A stretch of DNA of 64,000 nucleotides from CAYNFR01 sp964616755 (GTDB lineage Bacteria; Bacteroidota; Bacteroidia; Chitinophagales; Saprospiraceae), in the NCBI GenBank assembly GCA_964616755.1, contig CAZTSI010000006.1, forward strand, positions 1-64,000. The letters are read 5' to 3'. This document shows, in pieces, positions 36,776 to 46,144 of the stretch. Both the position numbers and the translations under genes were made by a program. Within the stretch, counting starts at the first letter, position 1, and each line of letters opens with the position of its first letter. Below the pieces are notes generated by a model that was given only the letters and a program-made list of their open reading frames with translations, was not told where the DNA came from and searched no databases.

Positions 36776-39534
36776 TGTGCCTCTAGCCAGTTCTCCCCTA
36801 CACCTAATTCGACTAGAATAGGAACCTGTAAACCTGGCAAAGCATTCATCATTTTGGTGGCGACCATTTCCTTGAGCGACTCCAATTCGGGTTTATACAC
36901 ATCAAATACCAATTCGTCATGTACTTGAAGGATCATTCTCGATTTAAGCGACTGTGCTTTTATGCCTTTTTGAATATTGATCATGGCGATTTTGATCATA
37001 TCGGCAGCTGAGCCTTGGATAGGGGTATTAATTGCCATTCTTTCGGCGTTACTGCGTGCCAAAGAATTGCGCGAATTGATGTCTCTAAGCGCTCTTTTGC
37101 GCCCTGCGAGGGTCGTGACGTAACCATGTTTGCGAGCGAACTCTACCGTATCGTCCATATACTTTTTCAAACCTGCATATTGTTCAAAGTAGTTTTGAAT
37201 AAGCTCTGTAGCTTCTGTTCGTTTGATCGCCAGTTGTCGAGAGAGATTCGTGGCGCCCGCTCCGTAAATAATGCTAAAATTAACTGTCTTTGCATTACGC
37301 CGCTGCGTAGAAGTTACCTCTTCGAGGGCAACTCCGTACACTTTCGCTGCAGTAGCCCGGTGAATGTCATTTGACTCCCTAAAAGCTTCAAGCATGGCTT
37401 GATCCTTGCTGATTTCGGCAATCAGTCTCAGTTCTATTTGAGAATAATCTGCCGCCAGAAGGACATGATCATTATCTCTTGGGACAAAGGCCTTTCTTAT
37501 CTCCCGACCTGCTTCATTTTTGATAGGTATATTTTGAAGATTAGGATTTTCGCTACTCAATCTGCCAGTAGCGGCACGCGCTTGATTATAGGAAGTATGA
37601 ATACGATTGGTTCGCGGGTTAATCATTGTTGGCAAAGCGTCTACGTAAGTAGATTTGAGCTTAGTATACATGCGATATTGTAATATATCATCGACGATAG
37701 GATATTCAAACGACAATTCGGTGAGTTTGTCAACATCTGTAGAATATTGTTTAGTGCTTGTTTTGCTCCATCGATAGGGGATCTTCAACAGATCAAATAA
37801 GACTTGACCCACTTGTTTTGGAGAGGCTATGTTAAATTCTGTTCCGGCTTGCTCATACACTTTTTCTCTTGCCTTAAGAATCTCTACATCCAATTCGCGG
37901 CTATAATTATGCAAAAAATCGCCATCTACACGGATACCCTCATATTCCATTTCAGACAGCACCTGCACTAAGGGCATCTCAATGGTGCTGAATAATTCAT
38001 CGAGTTTTTCCTTTTTTATCAACGGCTCAAAATAATTCTTGAGCTGCATAGTCAAGTCTGCATCTTCGACCGCATAATCAACGATTTCTTCTAAAGCCAC
38101 TGATCGCATGGTTCGTTGTTTGGAGCCAGCTTTACCAATTAATTTTTCGATTGGCACCATTTGATATGAAAGATAGCTTTCAGCAAGATAATCGAGCTTG
38201 TGTCTAAGGTCAGGCTCTAATAAATAATGGGCTATTAAACTGTCAAAATAGGGCCCAGAGACCTGCACATCGTACCATCTGAGCACATTGATGTCATATT
38301 TTAAATTTTGCCCAATTTTTAAGATCTTAGATGACTCAAGAGGTTCTTTGAAGTACGCCATAATGGCTTTGGCTAGCGTTTGATCTTCAGGAATCGGCAC
38401 ATAATACCCTTCTCCCTTTTTCCAAGAAATGGCAAGGCCTACTAATTCAACGGCTTGCGAATCAAGCCCAGTAGTCTCAGTATCAAAGCAAAATGCCGCT
38501 TGATTGATCATTTGATTGGCTAGTTCTTGATAAGCGTCTATCGAATCGACTAGATGGTAGTGATGTTCAACATTGGCAAGCGATTTTTTCCCAATTTTAT
38601 AAGAAGGCTTGGACTCCTCAAGATCTGGCAAGGCAAACAAGGTGCCCTGAACGCTATTTTGCGTATTTTCGCCTAAGATGCTTTCCGCAAGTGTCCTAAA
38701 CTCCAACTCCTTAAATAGACTAGATAAAGCAGGCCTATCGAAGCCCTCTATTTCATATCGCTTAGCATCAAATTGTATGGGCACATCGATATTGATGGTA
38801 GCTAGGCGCTTAGAAAGGAGAGCTTGTTCGGCATAGGTTTCTACATTTTCGCGCTGTTTACCTTTTAACTTATCGGTATTGGCAATGACCTCTTCTACAG
38901 AACCAAATTGTGCCAAAAGCGTGACGGCGGTTTTGGGGCCAATGCCCGGGATGCCGGGTATATTGTCGACACTGTCGCCTTGCAAGCCTAGAACATCTAT
39001 GACCTGATCGACCCTTTCAATATTCCATTGATCCAGTATTTCTGGCACGCCTAAAATTTCTATTTCATTACCTTGTCGTCCAGGCTTATATATGAAAATA
39101 TGCTCTTCTACTAATTGTGCATAATCTTTATCTGGGGTGACCATATAGACTTCAAAACCTTCTTTAGACGCCTGCTTGGCCACTGTGCCTATAACATCAT
39201 CAGCTTCAAAATTATCAACCATAATAACTGGAATATTAAAGGCATCGACTATACGACGGATATATGGGAGGGCGATAGTAATATCTTCTGGCTGCGCATC
39301 GCGGTTAGCTTTATATTCTGGGTAATACTCGTGTCGAAAAACAGGCCCTGAAGGATCGAATGCCACGGCTAAGTGACTCGGTTTCTGGTTAGAAATCAGA
39401 TCCCAAAGTGTTCTGACAAAACCTGTGATCGCTGAGGTGTTGACACCTTTTGAGTTAATTAAAGGACGGGTGATAAATGCGTAGTGCGCACGATAGACTA
39501 GGGCATGGCCATCTAATAGATACAATTTTTTCAT
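36772..39534 (-). CDS. polA: DNA polymerase I
   Basis: 920 aa, all three domains. The N-terminal 5'-3' exonuclease has DGHALVYRAHYAF and GDSVDNIPGIPGIGPKTA. The 3'-5' proofreading domain has the intact FDTETTGLD acidic pair, as active as in E. coli. The polymerase has motif A DYSQIELRLIAEIS, motif B RRNAKTVNFSIIYGAG and motif C VHDELVFD. It replaces RNA primers and fills repair gaps. Confidence 0.97.
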   Translation of the reverse strand: MKKLYLLDGHALVYRAHYAFITRPLINSKGVNTSAITGFVRTLWDLISNQKPSHLAVAFDPSGPVFRHEYYPEYKANRDAQPEDITIALPYIRRIVDAFNIPVIMVDNFEADDVIGTVAKQASKEGFEVYMVTPDKDYAQLVEEHIFIYKPGRQGNEIEILGVPEILDQWNIERVDQVIDVLGLQGDSVDNIPGIPGIGPKTAVTLLAQFGSVEEVIANTDKLKGKQRENVETYAEQALLSKRLATINIDVPIQFDAKRYEIEGFDRPALSSLFKELEFRTLAESILGENTQNSVQGTLFALPDLEESKPSYKIGKKSLANVEHHYHLVDSIDAYQELANQMINQAAFCFDTETTGLDSQAVELVGLAISWKKGEGYYVPIPEDQTLAKAIMAYFKEPLESSKILKIGQNLKYDINVLRWYDVQVSGPYFDSLIAHYLLEPDLRHKLDYLAESYLSYQMVPIEKLIGKAGSKQRTMRSVALEEIVDYAVEDADLTMQLKNYFEPLIKKEKLDELFSTIEMPLVQVLSEMEYEGIRVDGDFLHNYSRELDVEILKAREKVYEQAGTEFNIASPKQVGQVLFDLLKIPYRWSKTSTKQYSTDVDKLTELSFEYPIVDDILQYRMYTKLKSTYVDALPTMINPRTNRIHTSYNQARAATGRLSSENPNLQNIPIKNEAGREIRKAFVPRDNDHVLLAADYSQIELRLIAEISKDQAMLEAFRESNDIHRATAAKVYGVALEEVTSTQRRNAKTVNFSIIYGAGATNLSRQLAIKRTEATELIQNYFEQYAGLKKYMDDTVEFARKHGYVTTLAGRKRALRDINSRNSLARSNAERMAINTPIQGSAADMIKIAMINIQKGIKAQSLKSRMILQVHDELVFDVYKPELESLKEMVATKMMNALPGLQVPILVELGVGENWLEAH

Positions 39535-39693
39535 AAATCAGGTGTATGGATCAACATCTTAGGGTATCAAAGATAGCATTCTATGACCATCTATCAATCC
39601 ATCTGTACGCATGAGACTTGTGAGTAATTTCTTATGGATGCTTGGATAGCCACATTTGCATGCTGCATAAAATAGTCGTACTTTGATCCTCAT

Positions 39694-40020
39694 ATGGAGG
39701 ATAATTCTACCATAATATCAGCGCTCACAGAAGAATTAGGCAGCTTTTCTGTGATGCCACATGAAGATGTATCATCGGATGGACTATTAGAGGCTATACA
39801 TCGTCGCGTAGTAGAGTTGATGGATCAAGATCCAGCTTTATTGTTTAGCTATCTATATCGTCTGGATGTGAAGGAGGATTTAGTAAATCAAGCGCTGCAA
39901 TTACTCTTAGATCCCTCACCTACTAAGGCCTTGGCGAACATTATCTACGACCGACAAAAGGAGAGAGTGCGCACAAAGATGCAGTTCATACAAAAACCCA
40001 TCAAAGGCTGGGAATGGTAA
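39694..40020 (+). CDS. Conserved-looking unknown protein, 108 aa
   Basis: A small soluble, helical and acidic protein. The central stretch IHRRVVELMDQDPALLFSYLYRLDVKEDL is the likely conserved core, and the C-terminus ends with KPIKGWEW. I have no function for it. It sits alone between polA (divergent) and the convergent acyl-ACP thioesterase gene 11 bp away. Confidence 0.6.
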   Translation: MEDNSTIISALTEELGSFSVMPHEDVSSDGLLEAIHRRVVELMDQDPALLFSYLYRLDVKEDLVNQALQLLLDPSPTKALANIIYDRQKERVRTKMQFIQKPIKGWEW

Positions 40021-40031
40021 GGTTAGGGCTA

Positions 40032-40772
40032 TTAGTTGAGGATCACTTCAGCGCGCGCCATAAACGCGATAGAGCCATCCTCTTTTATAACCTGAAAACC
40101 CAATTGATCAGTCTGTTTTGATACCTGAACCGTCAGGAATTCTTTGTAAAGACATTCTGCTTTAATTTGATAGCTCATACTTTTTAGCTGATGAGAAAGA
40201 TGCCACTCCATCGGCAGTGCAGAAAGAGACATACGGATATACACCAAGTTGTTGACATGTCCGTTCCAATCAATATCGAAATAGTCTACGGTATAGGTAT
40301 GGGTATAAACTACTTCCTCAAAATGAAACCTCGAATCGGCTCTTGGCAAAAGGACTGCCTCGGCAGGGGGCTTTAAGTGAAAATATTTTTCTGGGATGCG
40401 CAGTAAGGATCTTTTGACTAGATCCATTAATGTCCATGTGCTGGCGGCAGTAGCAAGCAACGAGCCCTGAGCATCAAAGACAAGATAGTCTCTATAGGCC
40501 AAAATGCGATCAAATCCTGAAGGAAAGGTCTTTACCTGTATTGTCTCCCCTAAGCAAGGAAGGCGGGTGATGTTCAACTCCTTGCGCAATAATACCCATG
40601 AAATTTTATCCTCTTTCATATCCAAGATTGAAAACTTCAAATCTATGCTGTTTTGCATCGAAGCTTCTTGTATAATCATCAAAAAGGCGGGCATGGTGAC
40701 CCTCATATTTCTATCCACTTCACTAGAGCGAATGCGGTATTCTCCGACGTACATATTCTTCATGGGGATCAT
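40032..40772 (-). CDS. Acyl-ACP thioesterase (FatA/B-like, two hotdog domains)
   Basis: About 246 aa from the ATG at 40772 (alternative 40763 or 40817). The N-terminal hotdog has YRIRSSEVDRNMRVTMPAF and SWVLLRKELNITRLPCLGE. The second has YFDIDWNGHVNNLVYI, with the Asn-His motif of the C-terminal catalytic helix region. It would release fatty acids from acyl-carrier protein. Upstream initiation at 40817 would add 15 residues that do not look like the family. Confidence 0.85.
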   Translation of the reverse strand: MIPMKNMYVGEYRIRSSEVDRNMRVTMPAFLMIIQEASMQNSIDLKFSILDMKEDKISWVLLRKELNITRLPCLGETIQVKTFPSGFDRILAYRDYLVFDAQGSLLATAASTWTLMDLVKRSLLRIPEKYFHLKPPAEAVLLPRADSRFHFEEVVYTHTYTVDYFDIDWNGHVNNLVYIRMSLSALPMEWHLSHQLKSMSYQIKAECLYKEFLTVQVSKQTDQLGFQVIKEDGSIAFMARAEVILN

Positions 40773-41007
40773 TTGAGCACAAAAAGGAAAGAAATTCTGT
40801 CTTTTTTGAACGCCCAAGATAAGATACTCAGCATTACGAAACGCATAAATTGAGCGTTAGTCGAAGAATCGCTTAGTCATTGGACACGTTGAAAAGTAGG
40901 TATATTTTGAAGGTGGGTACAGAGAAGTCCCACAAGAACTTATCTTTGATTAGAAGACGGCAAGGGTACGTTGATTACCTATTATTAAATTATTTTAAGT
41001 TGAACAT

Positions 41008-42339
41008 ATGTCAAAAGTTATTTTAGGGGACAAGGAGTATTTTAAAGGTATAGAGATCATACCCTATGAAGGACGTGAAAGCAAGAATCCGTTGGCTTTT
41101 AAGTGGTACGATCCTGAAGCAAGGATAGCTGGCAAAACGCTTAAGAGGCATTTCAAATTTGCTGTTGCATACTGGCACACTTTCTGCAATGATGGTGGCG
41201 ACCCATTTGGCCCGGGCACAAAGGTTTTTCCATGGGCTATTGCTACGGACCCAATTCAACGAGCGAAGGACAAAATGGATGCAGCGTTTGAGTTTATCTC
41301 TAAGCTCGGGGTTGAATATTTTTGTTTTCATGATGTAGATCTAATTGATGAAGGTCAGAACTTGCAAGAGTTTGAAAAACGACTAGATATTATTACTGAT
41401 TATGCTCTTCAAAAGATGAAGGGAAATAAGATAAAAGTTCTCTGGGGTACAGCTAATCTCTTCTCCAATCCGCGCTATATGAATGGAGCCGCCACCAATC
41501 CAGACTTTAACGTTGTTGCATATGCAGGTGCACAGGTAAAAAATGCCTTGGATGCCACGATCAAGTTGGGAGGTGAGAATTATGTGTTTTGGGGCGGACG
41601 AGAAGGATATATGTCTTTGCTCAATACGCAGATGGGGCGCGAATTGGATCACATGGCGCAATTTCTGCACATGGCCAAGGACTATGCCAGGAAACAGGGC
41701 TTTAAAGGATATTTTTTCATCGAGCCTAAGCCCATGGAGCCATCTAAACATCAATATGATTTTGATGCGGCTACTTGCTTGAATTTTTTGCGCCAATATG
41801 ATTTGATGGATGATTTTAAGCTCAATCTAGAAACGAACCATGCTACATTGGCCAATCATACCATGCAACACGAGATGACCGTCGCTGCCGCTGCGGGTTC
41901 GCTGGGCAGCATGGATGCCAATCGAGGGGACTATCAGAATGGCTGGGATACGGATCAGTTTCCTGTGGATCTTTATGAGTTGACCGAATGTATGTTGGTA
42001 TTGCTGGCGTCCGGAGGATTTAAAGGAGGTGGTATCAACTTTGACGCTAAGACGCGTCGCAATTCGACGGATCTAGACGATATATTTTTGGCGCATATTG
42101 GGGGTATGGATAATTTCGCTCGCGCCCTTATCATTGCAGATCGCATCATGAAAGAGTCGGATTATAAGAAGTGGCTCAAATCCCGCTACGATAGTTTTGA
42201 CAGAGGGGAAGGCAAGAAGTTTGAAGAGGGTAAGCTGAAATTGACGGATTTGTATAAATATGCTAAGAAAAATGGGGAGCCAATGCAATTAAGTGGCAAA
42301 CAAGAAATGTATGAGAATTTGATTAACCAATTCCTATAG
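41008..42339 (+). CDS. xylA: Xylose isomerase
   Basis: 443 aa, class II length. Recognisable blocks are FKFAVAYWHTFCNDGGDPFG near the N-terminus, VEYFCFHDVDLIDEG with the catalytic His region, ENYVFWGGREGY and FIEPKPMEPSKHQYDFDAAT, and further on FKLNLETNHATLA with metal ligands, plus GSLGSMDANRGD. Interconverts xylose and xylulose (and glucose/fructose). It stands without xylulokinase; a rhomboid gene follows 48 bp later. Confidence 0.97.
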   Translation: MSKVILGDKEYFKGIEIIPYEGRESKNPLAFKWYDPEARIAGKTLKRHFKFAVAYWHTFCNDGGDPFGPGTKVFPWAIATDPIQRAKDKMDAAFEFISKLGVEYFCFHDVDLIDEGQNLQEFEKRLDIITDYALQKMKGNKIKVLWGTANLFSNPRYMNGAATNPDFNVVAYAGAQVKNALDATIKLGGENYVFWGGREGYMSLLNTQMGRELDHMAQFLHMAKDYARKQGFKGYFFIEPKPMEPSKHQYDFDAATCLNFLRQYDLMDDFKLNLETNHATLANHTMQHEMTVAAAAGSLGSMDANRGDYQNGWDTDQFPVDLYELTECMLVLLASGGFKGGGINFDAKTRRNSTDLDDIFLAHIGGMDNFARALIIADRIMKESDYKKWLKSRYDSFDRGEGKKFEEGKLKLTDLYKYAKKNGEPMQLSGKQEMYENLINQFL

Positions 42340-42387
42340 AATAGCCCAACATACGAAGTTAAATTTATTGTCGACAAAAACGAAAAA

Positions 42388-43125
42388 ATGCTTTTTCCAA
42401 TAGGTGATACGAATGTACGTGGTGGTTCAAGACCTTTTTTTAGTTATAGTTTTATTGCCCTCAATGTATTGATCTTCTTGTTACAACTTAATGTTGAGGG
42501 AAATTTGGTGTGTAATTTTGCCACTATCCCTATTTCCATTATTAACGGTGAAAATCTGTATACCTTAATTACGAGTATGTTTTTGCACGGTGGATGGATG
42601 CATCTTTTGGGCAATATGATGTTTTTGTGGGTCTTTGCCGACAATATCGAGGCGGTGATTGGAAATGGTAGATTTTTTACATTTTATTTACTCGGTGGAC
42701 TTTTTGCTACGGGAGCTCATATTGCGGCTGATTTGCTTTTTCCAGGGGTGGCCTCCGCTGCCTGTTGTGCCCCTTGCGATGTGGTAAGCGCGTGCGAAAC
42801 CGCGGAGCAAGCTTGTCCAGGGTCTATTCCAAGTCTTGGTGCGAGTGGAGCTATTTCTGCAGTGTTGGGAGCATATTTGGTAATGTTCCCAAAATCAAAA
42901 ATTAAAGTCTTGATCTTCTTTTTTATTACCACAGTGCCCGCTATTCTCTTTTTAGGGCTGTGGTTTGCGGAGCAATTGATTAGCGGGGTAGGTTCTTTAG
43001 GGCCCTTAACAGCCCAATCGGCTGGAGTGGCGTGGTGGGCGCATATCGGCGGCTTTGTGTTTGGATTGATCTATGGTTGGATCAATCGAGATTTAACCCG
43101 TGATGTTTATATAGTGCGTGATTGA
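42388..43125 (+). CDS. Rhomboid-family intramembrane serine protease with a cysteine-rich loop
   Basis: 245 aa, six predicted membrane helices. The dyad is Ser153 in GASGAISAVLG and His219 in WAHIGGFVFG. HGGWMHLLGNMMFLWVF is the family's early HGGWxHL-xxN motif. Between about residues 124 and 142, a loop AACCAPCDVVSACETAEQAC carries five cysteines just before the serine helix. Metal binding or a disulfide-stabilised periplasmic loop are the options. It cleaves membrane protein substrates; the substrate is unknown. Confidence 0.9.
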   Translation: MLFPIGDTNVRGGSRPFFSYSFIALNVLIFLLQLNVEGNLVCNFATIPISIINGENLYTLITSMFLHGGWMHLLGNMMFLWVFADNIEAVIGNGRFFTFYLLGGLFATGAHIAADLLFPGVASAACCAPCDVVSACETAEQACPGSIPSLGASGAISAVLGAYLVMFPKSKIKVLIFFFITTVPAILFLGLWFAEQLISGVGSLGPLTAQSAGVAWWAHIGGFVFGLIYGWINRDLTRDVYIVRD

Positions 43126-43445
43126 TAGGAGTAATCGAGGCTGATACTTATTCTTATCTGTCCTATATTGGCTGGATGGATAAATCGGGAAATCGGTTTG
43201 GGCAAGAAAATTGTTTTTTTTGCTCGATTAAAAACATGAGCTATGTTCTAATCAAAAGAATGGCCCTTGGGTTCATTCATATTCTTAAGCAAGTCGAAAA
43301 ACCCAGATAAGTAGGGAGACATACAAATGACATATCATGCCCTTCAAGCAAAGTTCGGTTATTTTGTACAGAGAATCTTAACCATATATGCGAGCCAGGG
43401 TTTGGCCAGTTCATTTTATCTAAACTAGGAAAGGAATATAGAGCA
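43126..43445 (+). other. Region between rhomboid gene and the methyltransferase pseudogene, no gene recognised
   Basis: A 62-codon frame (43122-43310) opens at a TTG and has no recognised family, so I leave it out as a gene. Otherwise nothing seen. The sequence is AT-rich, like the adjacent pseudogene. Confidence 0.4.
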
Positions 43446-44219
43446 ATGGAAGGATATTCGATAGAAGAATGAATCCGACAACGCGATCTCTCTGTAAAAT
43501 TTCATTGGGGACGCACCCATGATTTTGGCTCCTTTATAGAATGAAAGGCCGAATGGGTCTTAGACATATTAACCTTATAAGTGATTTTTGTTATTGTATT
43601 ATCAAGACATCCAAGATTTTTTTGATAAGGAAATATTTGATATAGGCTGTTGGACAGGAGACACCATTGAAGCTTGCGACGATTAAAAAAAGTAGGGACA
43701 GTAGAAGAGGTATTTAAATAGGCAAAACGGCCGATTTCCTCATTCGATCGATTGTTATAAAAGATCAAGTGACTGTAATGTCTTAGTCTGTTTACAAGCG
43801 TAATCATGAGAATTTTTATCAGCAGTTTGGGGCGATATTTTTTTCCAGAGGGCATCTAACATTGACCTGACCCACTTATGGCTCTTCGCATATTATTATA
43901 ACAACCTACGAACGTGGGCATTATCTCAATAGAATCGGCAGGGATTAACATGTACAAGTCCTTTGTTCTATATGACGGAGGCATGATCTGAAAAGAGGGT
44001 ATCTTTCAAAAACGGAATCGAGGAGGCTGGAATTGGTTCGTGCCCTCGCCAAGCCCGCTTTTAAAGATGATGGAAGAAGTGGGCTTTGAAGAAATACTAT
44101 CTCTTTGGTTTAATAAGAAGGACAGGGTTTACGCTTACGCTCAAAAAACAAACTCTCGAAGCATTTATAAGGATGGATTGTCGATAAGAGACATTCCATT
44201 AGCACCGCTCATAGATTAA
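43446..44219 (+). pseudogene. Decayed class I SAM-dependent methyltransferase gene
   Basis: No long ORF survives, but pieces of one methyltransferase can be read in order across three frames. 43446 on gives MEGYSIEE-stop-IRQRDLSVKFHWGRTHDFGSFIE-stop. Near 43627 FDIGCWTGDTIEA (SAM motif I) follows. Near 43850 the segment YFFPEGI-stop-H-stop-PDPLMALRIL resembles the family's GVLYHL-DP-LRI. Near 43945 comes IESAGINMYKSFVLYDGG. 44028-44219 reads GWNWFVPSPSPLLKMMEEVGFEEI..., ending GLSIRDIPLAPLID and a stop. Several stops and frameshifts mean it is dead. Recent inactivation, since long motifs remain, is inference. The closest living family is the CmoB/DUF1698-like methyltransferase type. Confidence 0.78.
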
Positions 44220-44340
44220 TTTTTTCGTGAATATTCTTGCCTCTTCAAAACCTTAGGTGTTTATTCATTAAATAAACTGCCAAGATGAATGGCATCTGCG
44301 TATTTTTGTGCCTTTTAAAAAAATTACAACATTAGAGCAT

Positions 44341-46110
44341 ATGTATCGAACACATAATTGTGGCGAACTAAGAATGGAGCACACCGGAAAATCAGTGCAG
44401 CTAAGTGGATGGTTGCAGACGAGTCGAGATTTTGGTGGCATGACCTTTATTGATTTGAGGGATCGATATGGTATTACACAGTTGGTGTTCAATATGGAAG
44501 ACAATGCTGAAATATGCCAACAGGCAAGGAAGTTGGGCCGAGAAGATGTGATAAAAGTCACAGGTAATGTCCGCGAGCGAAGTAATAAAAATCCTAATCG
44601 ACCTACGGGTGAGATAGAAATAGATGTCACCGTTTTAGAGGTGTTAAATCGCTCAAAAGTGCCTCCCTTTACCATCGATGATGACACAGATGGCGGAGAC
44701 GAATTGCGCATGAAATATCGATACTTGGATATTCGTCGACCGCTTGTTAAAGAGAATTTGATTTTTAGAAGTCAATTAGCCCTTGAAACAAGGAAGTATC
44801 TCGGGGCATCCGGGTTTATTGAAGTAGAAACGCCCGTCTTGATAAAATCTACCCCCGAGGGTGCACGCGATTTTGTCGTCCCTAGTCGTATGAATCCTGG
44901 TCAGTTTTACGCCTTGCCGCAGTCGCCACAGACCTTCAAGCAAATTTTGATGGTGGCAGGCATGGATAAGTATTTTCAGATTGTCAAATGTTTTAGAGAT
45001 GAAGACCTTCGCGCAGACAGGCAACCAGAGTTTACGCAGATAGATTGCGAGATGAGTTTTGTCACACGCGAGGATATATTATCCACTTTTGAAGGGTTGA
45101 CCAAGTATTTGTTTTCAAAAATGAGAGGAATAGATCTGCCGGCCTTCCCCGTGATGTCATATGATGAGGCGATGATGACTTATGGCTCTGACAAGCCTGA
45201 CACGCGCTTTGAGATGCATTTTGTAGAGTTGAGTGAAGTGGTGAGGGGTCAAGGATTTAATGTTTTTGATACCGCCGAATTAGTCGTAGGTATTTGTGCC
45301 AAAGGGCAAGCATCTAATCTTTCAAATAAGGATTTTAAGGAAATCACTGAATGGCTCCAGCGTCCGCAAATCGGGGCAAAAGGTTTGGTATATGTCAAAT
45401 ATGAAGAAGATGGCACGATACGCTCATCGGTAGGTAAGTTTTATGATGACGAGCAATTAGAAAAATGGAGAGTTCAATTTGGTGCTAGCAAAGGGGATGT
45501 ATTATTTGTCTTGTCTGGCGAAACAGATAAAACGCGTAAACAGTTGAACGAGCTACGCTTAGAGCTGGGGCGCAGATTTGGCTTGATGGACGCTAACCAA
45601 TTCAACCCATTGTGGGTAGTCGATTTTCCTTTACTCGAATGGGATGAAGAATCTGAGCGTTTTCACGCAATGCATCATCCATTTACCTCTCCTAAAAAGG
45701 CGGATCAAGCACGTATGTTGACCGGCGATCATGAAACGATGAAATCATTACGTGCAGATGCTTATGATTTGGTGATTAATGGTGTTGAGATAGGCGGGGG
45801 ATCCATCAGAATTCATGACAGAGAGCTGCAATCGCGCAATTTTGACTTATTGGGTTTTACGAAGGAAGAGGCTGAGGCGCAGTTTGGGTTTTTGCTCGGG
45901 GCATTTGAATACGGCGCACCTCCCCATGGTGGTATTGCATTTGGTTTTGACCGATTGTGCGCAGTATTACGCGGGCAGACGAGTATACGCGATTTTATCG
46001 CTTTCCCTAAAAATAATCAAGGGCGGGATATCATGATCGATGCGCCTAGCCCTATAGCGGACATACAGATGACGGAGCTTTGTATATCCACTATTCTACC
46101 GAAATCCTGA
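44341..46110 (+). CDS. aspS: Aspartyl-tRNA synthetase
   Basis: About 589 aa, bacterial type with the N-terminal OB-fold (VQLSGWLQTSRDFGGMTFIDLRD). The class II core follows, with motif 2 FRDEDLRADRQPEFTQID, the bacterial GAD insertion (about residues 290-420) and motif 3 GIAFGFDRL near the C-terminus. I choose the ATG at 44341 (MYRTHNCGEL); an in-frame GTG at 44308 would add eleven residues. It charges tRNA-Asp. 34 bp separate it from uvrA. Confidence 0.96.
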   Translation: MYRTHNCGELRMEHTGKSVQLSGWLQTSRDFGGMTFIDLRDRYGITQLVFNMEDNAEICQQARKLGREDVIKVTGNVRERSNKNPNRPTGEIEIDVTVLEVLNRSKVPPFTIDDDTDGGDELRMKYRYLDIRRPLVKENLIFRSQLALETRKYLGASGFIEVETPVLIKSTPEGARDFVVPSRMNPGQFYALPQSPQTFKQILMVAGMDKYFQIVKCFRDEDLRADRQPEFTQIDCEMSFVTREDILSTFEGLTKYLFSKMRGIDLPAFPVMSYDEAMMTYGSDKPDTRFEMHFVELSEVVRGQGFNVFDTAELVVGICAKGQASNLSNKDFKEITEWLQRPQIGAKGLVYVKYEEDGTIRSSVGKFYDDEQLEKWRVQFGASKGDVLFVLSGETDKTRKQLNELRLELGRRFGLMDANQFNPLWVVDFPLLEWDEESERFHAMHHPFTSPKKADQARMLTGDHETMKSLRADAYDLVINGVEIGGGSIRIHDRELQSRNFDLLGFTKEEAEAQFGFLLGAFEYGAPPHGGIAFGFDRLCAVLRGQTSIRDFIAFPKNNQGRDIMIDAPSPIADIQMTELCISTILPKS

Positions 46111-46144
46111 CAACTCTACACCCCTCAATCTGTTTGTACCCACG

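Noticed and set aside
43122..43310. 62-codon frame after the rhomboid gene
   Set aside because: Starts at TTG, overlaps the rhomboid stop and shows no recognisable family; kept out of the gene list.
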